Below are positions 45,941 through 53,238 of a stretch of DNA of 64,000 nt, piece by piece. Each line of letters begins with the position of its first letter. Position 1 is the first letter of the stretch. Made by a program: the position numbers and the translations under genes. The stretch covers positions 24,225 through 88,224 of the forward strand of contig NZ_FNCS01000012.1 in NCBI RefSeq assembly GCF_900100665.1, written 5' to 3'. Below the pieces are notes generated by a model. The model did no database searches. It was not told the DNA's origin and saw nothing but the letters and a program-made list of their open reading frames with translations. This DNA is from Pelagibacterium luteolum. Lineage in GTDB: Bacteria; Pseudomonadota; Alphaproteobacteria; Rhizobiales; Devosiaceae.

Positions 45941-47065
45941 CAAATGACAGCTTTTATACACCGCCATACCTGGCGGATAAGCTCACAATGCACTGCCGCC
46001 GAAAGTGTCCCGATCGAATAGCGGACTTCGCGGCTGGTGATGGTTCATTGCTGATCTCGGCCAGCAAGAGGTGGCCTGGCGCTAGGCTCTTTGCGATGGA
46101 TATTTCTAGTGATGCCATCCAAGCGATCCGTAGGAAACTACCCCACGCTGAAGTGGTGCTGCAGGACTTTTTCGACTCATCGTCGATCGCGACGCCCAAA
46201 TTCGACCTTGTATTACTTAATCCGCCTTTTACATGCAGAGGCTCGAAAACTGCAAGTACTTCAGTTAACGGAAGGACCTTTCGCTCGAGCCTTGCTCTGG
46301 CGTTCGTGGCTCGTGCGGTCGATTATTTGGAGAAAGACGGCCAAATTCTCGCTTTGCTACCCGCCTCGTGCCTTACTAGCGAGAAAGACGCTCGTCTGAG
46401 AGAGTATCTTATGGAGGAGAGAGGCATGGACTGCATCAGTGAACCGGTATCGCGTGCTTTTCTCGGATGTGATGTTCAAGTTCAATTAGTGGAACTCAGT
46501 CGTTCACCTCGAAAGAGAGCGGTGCGCCTGCGCCATCATAGGCAACGCCAAAATGAAGAGCCCACAATCAACGTTGTAGTGAAAAGAGGGGGGGGTGGCA
46601 GTTGGGGACGCAAAGTTGTCCGGCGGCACGACCCCCTTTGTTCACACCACTTCGTTGAGAAATGGCACGGTAGTTTTTGAGCCTTATCGAGTAACGTCCG
46701 GAAGGAGCTTGGTGGAAGGTAGTGCAGTTTTTTTGCCCAGGGTAGGACGGCCAAACGTAAATAAGATATCAGTGCAGGCCACAGATGCGGTGGTGGCAAT
46801 TTCGGATTGCATTATGTCTATCCAAGCCACAACCGCCGAGCTAAATGCGCAATTAGCTGCGCGCATACGCAGAAACTGGCCAGCGCTCGAAGAGCTTTAT
46901 TCGGGGACGTGTGCGCCATATTTAACTCTAGATCGTCTAAAAATGTTTCTGTCCAGCATCAACATCAAGGATGTTTCCGAGACCAATGTTCGTTCTTCGA
47001 CAGTTGTGGTGGAAGTGACCAAGGAGGTGTTTTGTGACCGCAAAATCATGCAGGCCACCGGCTAA
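45937..47065 (+). pseudogene. N6-adenine DNA methyltransferase, frame broken at a G8 run (pseudogene or phase-variable OFF)
   Basis: The first frame (45937-46680, TTG start) encodes the N-terminal YTPPYLADKLT, SAM motif I in ADFAAGDGS (29-37) and catalytic NPPF (95-98), features of gamma-type N6-adenine methyltransferases. After eight G at 46588-46595 it reads into an unrelated basic tail and stops at 46680. The +1 frame from 46595 to 47065 carries the expected C-terminal target-recognition part (TPFVHTTSLRNG, GSAVFLPRVGRPNVNKI, AISDCIMSI). With seven or ten G the two join into one protein (375 aa with seven G). Confidence 0.85.
46588..46595 (+). repeat. Homopolymeric G8 tract inside the methyltransferase gene
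   Basis: Eight consecutive G exactly at the point where the reading frame must shift by +1 to reach the C-terminal domain. Runs of this length are prone to slipped-strand change and are the classic switch of phase-variable methyltransferase genes. Confidence 0.9.
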
Positions 47066-47652
47066 AGCCGACCTACCGCTCTAGCCATCATTTCATCATT
47101 CACCTCGATGTAACGCTGTGTGGTGGTCAGGTTTTTATGGCCTGCCAATGTCATGATGACCTTTGGCGAAACACCAGAATGCGCAAGCTTGGTGATGAAC
47201 CACCGGCGTCCGCTATGTGAACTTGCCCCATCAATGCCTGCTGCTCGATAAATGCGAGCAAATAGCTGGCAGAGGCTATTGGCGGAAAAGTGCCCGAGTT
47301 CATTCTGGTATCGCATCGACCGCTTTTGCGACGGAATGACCGGAGTATCTGTAGAAAGTTGACTAAGGCAACTTTTCCAAGCGCCCAGTTCTCGCTGCAG
47401 CCGTCCGTTCAGGTAGACTGCTCGGGCCTCATTGGACTTGGTGTTTTCGGCTTTGAGCCAGAACTGGTCTTTGATCGTGCCGTTGGCCATGAGAACATCG
47501 ACCCACTTCAAGCTAGCAATCTCGCCCACGCGCAAACCCGCATAGTGTGAAAGCAAAACCGCAATCCTGTTGCGCTTGCCGTTCTGCATCGACTCGCACA
47601 CGACGAGGACACGCTTTAGCTCCTGCTCGGTCAGCACCTTTGCCTGCTTCAT
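47062..47652 (-). CDS. Tyrosine recombinase, catalytic domain only
   Basis: 196 aa from ATG 47652 (AAGGTG seven bases upstream; an in-frame ATG at 47688 is less well placed). Only the catalytic domain is present: Arg in YAGLRVGEIASLKW, HxxR in SSHSGRRWFITKL, LAGHKNLTTTQRYIEV with the final His and Tyr. This small size resembles FimB-type invertases and XerC-like minimal integrases common in rhizobial elements. It converges on the methyltransferase gene with a four-base overlap. It may be the second integrase of a composite island or an invertase. Confidence 0.85.
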   Translation of the reverse strand: MKQAKVLTEQELKRVLVVCESMQNGKRNRIAVLLSHYAGLRVGEIASLKWVDVLMANGTIKDQFWLKAENTKSNEARAVYLNGRLQRELGAWKSCLSQLSTDTPVIPSQKRSMRYQNELGHFSANSLCQLFARIYRAAGIDGASSHSGRRWFITKLAHSGVSPKVIMTLAGHKNLTTTQRYIEVNDEMMARAVGRL

Positions 47653-48034
47653 CAACATCACCTTTTGTGGGTTCACCCGGCAAAACATGATGTTGCCGTT
47701 GGTCCGAAAGGGCGAGCACCAAGGCTGGTTCTGCTAAATCAACGGCTTAGGCAGGAATGTCAGGAAGTGTGCAAAACATGATGATTGGCTGCTGATGCAT
47801 GGCAGCTGCCGACCCCTAGTCAGACGTTGAGTCTGGGTTGCGGAGCACCCGAAACCTGCCGTATCAGCATTTGCTTGTCGGCATAGTGGGGGCACGAAGC
47901 CGGCCGGCAACTCTGGATCGCCGCTAAGTCGTGAGCTGAAGTCACATTGGGTACCGAACCCGTTTGGAACCATTGCCGGGGCATCTTGAAACCAGTTCCC
48001 GCGCGCGCAGCCGATCGGTTGAGAACCACTCGTA
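47653..48034. other. Non-coding stretch after the second recombinase (382 bases)
   Basis: No credible gene. It contains a 13-base direct repeat GCAAAACATGATG at 47680-47692 and 47771-47783, 91 bases apart, of unknown meaning. Composition moves from island-like to GC-rich within it, so the right edge of the inserted DNA may lie here. Confidence 0.4.
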
Positions 48035-49030
48035 TCAGGGCACCGGCACAGTCGCGATGAAATCGGTCATTCGCTTCAGTGCCTCGGCATCGTGGAAGAT
48101 ACCGAAATGTGTCGTCTCCGCCAGAACTTCTGCGCGTCCGCGGTAGCCGCTGGCCTTCAACAGATCGAGTAGCGCGGTACTGTCGACGGCCTCATCCTTG
48201 TCGCCGACGAGCACCAGACTGTTCGAGGGCATCGCCTTCACGTCGGCCGCATAGTCGTTGCGAGGATGATAGGAGGAATTGAGCCGCCAGGAATAGGCGA
48301 GCGTCTCGGTCCCGTTCCACGCGCCGGCAGGTTTGTTGAAGGCGATGATCGGCAGTCCATCGAAGCCGTGCACGCCGATGATGTTCAGCGCCACGAGTCC
48401 CAAGATGCGGGGCGGATGGATGACGTTCCAACCGCCCGCATTGCCACCACGCACCGCGGCCGTGCGCGGAATGACCGGAGCCATGGCGACGTAGCTCGCG
48501 ATTGCTTCCTGCTGCGGTGCCTTGCCACCCGCAAAACGCAACACAAATCCGCCGCCGCTCGAATGGCCGCCCAGGATGATGGGACCGTTATGGCCCTGTT
48601 TCCGAAGTTCCCGGGTGAGATCGACGATGTCGTCCTCATACTGGCCGACATACTCGACGTCGCCCCGGCGGCGTCCCGAGAAATAGTGACCCCGCATGTT
48701 CGGCAGGACGACCTTGGCTGCTCCTGCCGCGCTCACATACTTCGCCAACTCGTCATATCCGGCGCCATGGTACGAGGACCCGTGAACGAAAACCAGGATC
48801 CGCTCGTTCGCTGCATCGTAGAACCTGTAGGCAAGCGCATCGCCGTCACGCGCGCGAAACTGCTGCAATGGCAGATCCGCGGCACCGTTGTCCCGCTCCC
48901 GGGAAAAGCCGAAGACATCCGTTTCCGGCGGCATTGGCGGAAAGGGCATCGCAATCGCCACGATTGCGGCGATCAGGCCGGCCGTCGCGAGGGCGATGAG
49001 AATGATGAATCCGCGAAACAAATGGCGCAA
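48035..49030 (-). CDS. Alpha/beta-hydrolase with N-terminal membrane anchor
   Basis: 331 aa. One hydrophobic segment at residues 8-28 (IILIALATAGLIAAIVAIAM) anchors the protein, probably with the enzyme in the periplasm. The hydrolase core has ILVFVHGSSYHGAG (oxyanion region), nucleophile Ser at about 160 in GGHSSGGG, an acid in LVLVGDKDEAVD, and the catalytic His in ETTHFGIFHD. Resembles lysophospholipase/esterase members; substrate unknown. Stands alone in the mosaic region right of the island. Confidence 0.85.
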   Translation of the reverse strand: MRHLFRGFIILIALATAGLIAAIVAIAMPFPPMPPETDVFGFSRERDNGAADLPLQQFRARDGDALAYRFYDAANERILVFVHGSSYHGAGYDELAKYVSAAGAAKVVLPNMRGHYFSGRRRGDVEYVGQYEDDIVDLTRELRKQGHNGPIILGGHSSGGGFVLRFAGGKAPQQEAIASYVAMAPVIPRTAAVRGGNAGGWNVIHPPRILGLVALNIIGVHGFDGLPIIAFNKPAGAWNGTETLAYSWRLNSSYHPRNDYAADVKAMPSNSLVLVGDKDEAVDSTALLDLLKASGYRGRAEVLAETTHFGIFHDAEALKRMTDFIATVPVP

Positions 49031-49564
49031 TGTGTCAACTCCGCAAGTGAATTCGTATTCGAATGAAGCGCAGCAAGTTCATAGCCATGTCGACAGAAGT
49101 GGGACGTATCCCAGCGTCTGCGGCGCAGGATGTCTGCGCCACAGGATGGCGGGCATTCTCTTGGAGGAGCCGTACAAGACCTACCACTGCAGTGCTGCGG
49201 TCGCAACGAGCACCATTGCCACGGGACGTCAACCAAGCGGCGAGGCGAAGGGGATAGCCAATTGAAACCCGCAATTCCGCTTCCCACCCGTTCGAGCCAT
49301 CTCAGGCGCACGCGGCGCGCCGTGCCCGGAGACTGGCAGGGTCGACCCCTGATCTGCCGTTCGGACCTATCGCGTTGGAGATTCGAAAGCGGACATTCAA
49401 GCGAGTGAGTGTTGGCAGCCTTCGGTACCTTTGTCGGCCGTAGAGGTTGGATCGGGCACTTTCGAGAAGGAGACAGAGGCTGGGCTAGGTTAGCTTGACG
49501 AGCCCGTGTTGCGCGACGTGAACGTGCACCTAGATCTTTCGGCTATTGATCAGCCGAGGTCCAA
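49031..49564. other. Gene-poor mosaic stretch (534 bases)
   Basis: Only short overlapping frames with no family content, for example 49063-49257. Codon patterns are incoherent, as expected for DNA scrambled by insertions and deletions. No terminal inverted repeats or transposase remnants could be identified by eye. Confidence 0.35.
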
Positions 49565-50188
49565 CTATGCGCTAACAGTCGGCAGGGCCGACAAGAGGGC
49601 CATGAAGCAGAGCGCGATCCCTGCCGTCCTGCAGATGGCGCGATAGTGCCAGAGTGCGGCAGCACGCACGATCGGATGCGAGAAGAGAGCCGCCACGACG
49701 GCATGCCAGCCGATGGTAATGATAGTTGCAATGGCCACGACCGAAAGCCCATTGATGAACCCTGGCGCCTCGAGCATCAGGCTGACGAGGGCCACGGCGT
49801 AGAACGCTGCTGTCTGCGGCGACAGGAAGCCTATCAGTACGCCTTCCACGAACAAGTCCCCCTCAAGTCTCCTGGAGGTACCGCCCATGGCAGGCGGTGT
49901 AGCGCGGACCATGTGCCAAGCCAGTCCTCACAGCACCACCGCACCGCAAATCTTCGCCGCCGGAAGTGACAGGGGGGCGGCAAGTTGAACCGCGCCGAAC
50001 AACATCAGTGCGGTAAGTGCCGCGCGCCCGATGCCGATGCCCAGCAGCAGGGGGAGAGTCCTGCCGAATCCTTGAATGACAGCTAGGCCGCCAGCCGCGA
50101 AGGTGACAGGTCCCGGAATGATCACCATCACCACATAGGCAGCGATGAACTGAAGCATGGATAGAGATAGGAAGGTGGAAGCGGACAT
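49565..50188 (-). pseudogene. LysE/RhtB-family exporter interrupted by one in-frame TGA
   Basis: Reading from ATG 50188, a typical LysE N-terminus (LQFIAAYVVMVIIPGPVTFAAGGLAVIQGFGRT) runs to AAKICGAVVL and stops at TGA (49928-49930). The same frame continues GLAWHMVRATPP and then a typical second half (FVEGVLIGFLSPQTAAFYAVALVSLML ... AGIALCFMALLSAL). Total would be about 207 aa with six helices, the normal family size. Replacing TGA by TGG restores a Trp where LysE proteins are hydrophobic. Amino-acid export would be lost unless the stop is read through. Confidence 0.82.
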
Positions 50189-50255
50189 GGTGGTCAATCC
50201 CGGCTGGCCGTTTCGGAAAAACGAAGGCCTGTTCGCGTGACTGTTCGTTGTCGGA

Positions 50256-50669
50256 TCAGGCACCGCTCACTGGGTCGGCGAACGGTGCATCAGGAGCGCA
50301 CACATAGAAAATCACCATCCGCGCCGGCACGTCCCCCTTGTTGAACCCAGTCATGTTTACGCCGGAAGGTTCGACGAAGACTTCTCCCGCTTTGATCGCA
50401 ACGGGCTCGCTTCCGTCGAGTTCAAGCGTGAAGGTGCCATCCAGCATGTAGACGGTCACCGGATAGCGATGCGAATGATAGGGCGTGACATCGCCCGGAA
50501 GCAGGGTCGAGGAAAGCACCCGGATCTCCTGCTCGGGGTGGATCGGCATGCCCCGTGCGACCTCGCGGTGAATCGGAGTCAGCTTCGCCATTCCGCTTTC
50601 CTGGGCGCTGCGCGTCAGTCCGACGGTCAGGCCTGCGATCATGGTTTCAACGTCGCTTTGGTGGTGCAT
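50256..50669 (-). CDS. Cupin-domain protein
   Basis: 137 aa single cupin barrel. Metal-site motif 1 is GDVTPYHSHRYPVTVYMLDGTFTLELDG (two His and Glu-like position), and the second motif around KAGEVFVEPSGVNMTGFN has Asn where His is usual. Small cupins of this kind act in sugar or aromatic metabolism or as sensors. GGGAG is six bases before ATG 50669. It is divergent from a truncated LysR gene and upstream of the broken LysE exporter, probably once one operon controlled by that LysR. Confidence 0.82.
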   Translation of the reverse strand: MHHQSDVETMIAGLTVGLTRSAQESGMAKLTPIHREVARGMPIHPEQEIRVLSSTLLPGDVTPYHSHRYPVTVYMLDGTFTLELDGSEPVAIKAGEVFVEPSGVNMTGFNKGDVPARMVIFYVCAPDAPFADPVSGA

Positions 50670-50690
50670 TGGTTTTCTCCCGTGAGGACG

Positions 50691-50712
50691 TGAGAGAACC
50701 TACTGAGAGAAC
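50691..50712. promoter_or_regulatory. Direct repeats TGAGAGAAC in the cupin/LysR divergent promoter
   Basis: TGAGAGAAC at 50691-50699 and 50704-50712, 13 bases apart, each followed by CTA or TTA. Position between divergent genes suggests a regulator site; the LysR gene next to it is truncated. Confidence 0.4.
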
Positions 50713-50770
50713 TTAGCGAGCGGCAGCAGAGAAACTGCACTGCCCGCGCGCAAAAGTGCATAATGGCGTC

Positions 50771-51430
50771 ATGTTCGACTGGAGCGACCTCCGTCATCTC
50801 ATCGCCGTCTCGCGCTTTGGCAGCACGCTTGCCGCGGCGAAAGCGCTTGGCGTGAACCAATCCACCGTTCACCGCAGGCTGGGCGAACTGGAAAACGGCA
50901 TCGGTTTGATCTTGGTGAAGCGGCATCCGTCAGGCTATCGCTTGTCTGAACTGGGCGAGACGCTGATTGACTACGTGCTCGCCGTCGAGACCGCCGTCGA
51001 GGCACTGGAGCGCCAAGTTCAGGCGCTGAAGTACGACCTGAAGGGCGTGATCCGCCTTACCTGCCCGGAGCCGACCGTCTCGCGCATGGCCGCCATCGGG
51101 CTGCTCGACCGCTTTCACGAGCGCTATCCCGGCCTCGCGGTCGAATTCATCACCAGCGATCGCTATCTCGACATCGCCAAGGGCGAGGCCGATGTCGCCT
51201 TCCGCTCGGGCGAGCCTGCGGACGACAGTCTGGTGGGTCGTAAGATCTGTGACTCCATATGGGCGATCTACGCCAGCAGGAGTTACGTCCAGCAGCACGG
51301 CCGACCCGGCAGCATCACCGAATTGGCGGACCATGCCCTGATCGGCTTCGACGGCATAATGCAGAACCATCGCGTGGCGAAATGGCTGCCGCAGGCGGTC
51401 CCGAATGACCGCAGCGCGTTCGATATCTGA
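50771..51430 (+). pseudogene. LysR-family regulator truncated by IS110 junction
   Basis: From ATG 50771 the protein has a normal LysR HTH (FDWSDLRHLIAVSRFGSTLAAAKALGVNQSTVHRRLGELE) and most of the first effector subdomain up to about HRVAKWLPQAV. At about 51400 the sequence passes into the antisense of an IS110 transposase and stops at 51430, giving 219 aa where about 300 is usual. The C-terminal effector lobe is lost, so ligand response is doubtful. Divergent from the cupin gene. Confidence 0.85.
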
Positions 51431-51831
51431 GTGCGCTGGCGGTTGAGCATCAACCGGACCCGGTGCAGCATCATCACGCTTTGCTGCTCAGGCGACTTCA
51501 CCGGCACGAAGCGCATGGTCGGTCGGGTCACGGCCTCGCAGATCGCTTCTGCGTCGGCTGCATCATTCTTCTGTCGCTTCAGATAGGGCTTTACGTACTG
51601 TGCCGGCAGCAGCCGCACATCATGGCCGAGTGCGATCAGCTCGCGAGCCCAATAGTGCGAGGAACTGCAGGCCTCGATCCCGATCACGCATCGTGGCAGA
51701 CTTTCGAAGAAGGCGAGGACACGCCCTCGCGTCAGCTTTCGGCGAACAACAACCTCGCCGGACGAATCCACCGCGTGGACCTGAAAAACGGACTTTGCAA
51801 TATCCAAACCGATCGTCACAATGTTGCTCAT
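51400..51831 (-). pseudogene. IS110-family transposase, N-terminal remnant
   Basis: Starts at ATG 51831 with the DEDD RuvC-like domain of IS110 transposases: VTIGLDIAKSVFQVHAVD, CVIGIEACSSSHYWAREL, LKRQKNDAADAEAICEA, then MLHRVRLMLNRQRTQISNALRS. At about 51400 it runs into antisense LysR sequence; the serine-containing C-terminal Tnp_20 domain is absent. Both genes end at the same point, which marks a deletion or recombination junction. The 261 bases right of it hold no gene I can name. Confidence 0.88.
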
Positions 51832-52092
51832 CGTGGTGCTCCTCCATCTTCAATCCCGCGATCATACCGCAGGGAGGGAGGAGAGCCGTCCACCGCATCA
51901 AGTCCGGACGGTCCGCTGTTGGAAGCGCTTGGCGGTTAGCTGCCTTTCCCGCACTGCCCTGTTGGGCAAAGTTTGCTTGGTCAGCGTAGGCCCATTGCGG
52001 CCATCAGAATCTGGTGGACGGAAGCCGTAAACGGTCGTAGCCGACCGGCCCCAGCATCAGATGCGACGCCACTGACCCTATCACCACACACT

Positions 52093-52311
52093 TCACGTCA
52101 TGTTCGAATTCCGCACGTTGGCGCCGAGGCCTTCGGCGACATACGCACGCAGGAGCAGATTGAGAATCTCAAGATCGTTTTGCACTTCCACCGGATGGCA
52201 TTTCCTGGCGCCTTCGAGGGCCGCCTTCAGCCATGGGCTCATCCGAGGATGCGCCAGAACCCAGGCGATCCGCTCGTCATTGGTCTGCGGCGCGTCATCA
52301 GCTTTCGTCAT
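52093..52311 (-). CDS. Small hypothetical protein at the end of the dab operon
   Basis: 72 aa, soluble, helical: DERIAWVLAHPRMSPWLKAALEGA followed by EVQNDLEILNLLLRAYVAEG. No family was recognised. The ATG has AGAAAGG six bases upstream and lies 21 bases after the DUF6671 stop on the same strand, so it is most likely the fourth gene of the dabB-dabA-DUF6671 transcript. Composition matches that operon. Confidence 0.6.
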   Translation of the reverse strand: MTKADDAPQTNDERIAWVLAHPRMSPWLKAALEGARKCHPVEVQNDLEILNLLLRAYVAEGLGANVRNSNMT

Positions 52312-52332
52312 CGGCCTTTCTCCATCGTCCGG

Positions 52333-53238
52333 TCATGGGTTGCACAAGGGACAGTGTCCCGGATCGGCCTTGGTCAGCCCGTCGCCGCGCGGCCGGTTCT
52401 CACGATGCGGGCAGGCGACGCAGCCGAAGACGCGGTGGCGGACCATGAGGCTCGGCGTCCCGCACCATTCGCAAGGCAAGCCGATCTCGACATCGACCTG
52501 TCCGTAGCCGGGCGTGCGGCAGGCCGGGCACAGCGCGGAAAGCCGTTCGGCGAGAGCAGAGGCAAGGCGGCCGAGCGTCGCCATCCGGGTCGGGTTCATG
52601 TGGGCGCGCATATCGGTCTGGATCAGCGCCCGGCCGTCGTCCGATTGCGCCTTAGCCGACATGACGGCCAGCTCGAGCGCGGTTCTGTCGCGCAGGCCCT
52701 TGTGGATGTTGCCTGCTCCACCTTCGCTCTCGGCCGGCTTCACGATCAAGGCGTGCGCGGGAAAGCCGAGACGATCCAGGATGGGCGTCACATCGTCGCC
52801 AGCAACTACATAACCGTGGCCGAAGACCGGCGCGTCCTCGATCAGATGCTCGCTGACGACGATGCCGCGCATATCGTCGACGAGCACCATGAGCTCGACC
52901 CCACCGGGAACGAATGGGATCTGCGGGTGCGGGCCGTAGCTGCCTTCGCTGGCAAGGCCGATCGGCAAGCCGGTTGCCTTCATGCCCAGCCGCGCCTTGG
53001 CGATTGCCGCCTCGCGGATGGTGCCGGCGCGCGGGATCTCGCCGGTGAAGGTGCCGAGTGCGTCGGTGTCGATATCCGGCGCGGACGAGACGATCAGTCC
53101 GAGCCGGTCGCGCAGGACGGGCGCGATTGCTTCCTCCTTTCCGTGCATCGTGGCGAGCACGGCATGCCGGCAGGCATAGGGTGAATACCGGTGGCCGGCG
53201 TCTGCAAGGGGGACAGCTTGCGGAACGAAGGTCTTCAT
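52333..53238 (-). CDS. DUF6671 family protein, zinc-ribbon C-terminus
   Basis: 301 aa. The N-terminal part ([31 protein letters not shown]) and central [16 protein letters not shown] segments match the DUF6671 family as I know it. The C-terminus carries four CxxC-type pairs ([29 protein letters not shown]), enough for two zinc sites. Function unknown. Its ATG overlaps the dabA stop by four bases, so it is translationally coupled and may support or regulate the carbon transporter. Confidence 0.75.
   Translation of the reverse strand: MKTFVPQAVPLADAGHRYSPYACRHAVLATMHGKEEAIAPVLRDRLGLIVSSAPDIDTDALGTFTGEIPRAGTIREAAIAKARLGMKATGLPIGLASEGSYGPHPQIPFVPGGVELMVLVDDMRGIVVSEHLIEDAPVFGHGYVVAGDDVTPILDRLGFPAHALIVKPAESEGGAGNIHKGLRDRTALELAVMSAKAQSDDGRALIQTDMRAHMNPTRMATLGRLASALAERLSALCPACRTPGYGQVDVEIGLPCEWCGTPSLMVRHRVFGCVACPHRENRPRGDGLTKADPGHCPLCNP

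Larger units (their letters stand above)
43175..47692. mobile_element. Genomic island integrated at tRNA-Phe (right end uncertain)
   Basis: The region directly after tRNA-Phe differs from the core: lower GC (28/60 in the line at 45301), two tyrosine recombinase genes at its edges, an unknown gene coupled to a DNA methyltransferase between them, and phased short repeats next to the attachment site. The left border is set by the tRNA 3' end. The right border is placed at the second recombinase only because composition returns toward normal after it. A copy of the tRNA 3' end was not found further right, so the true element may extend past the window. Confidence 0.7.
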
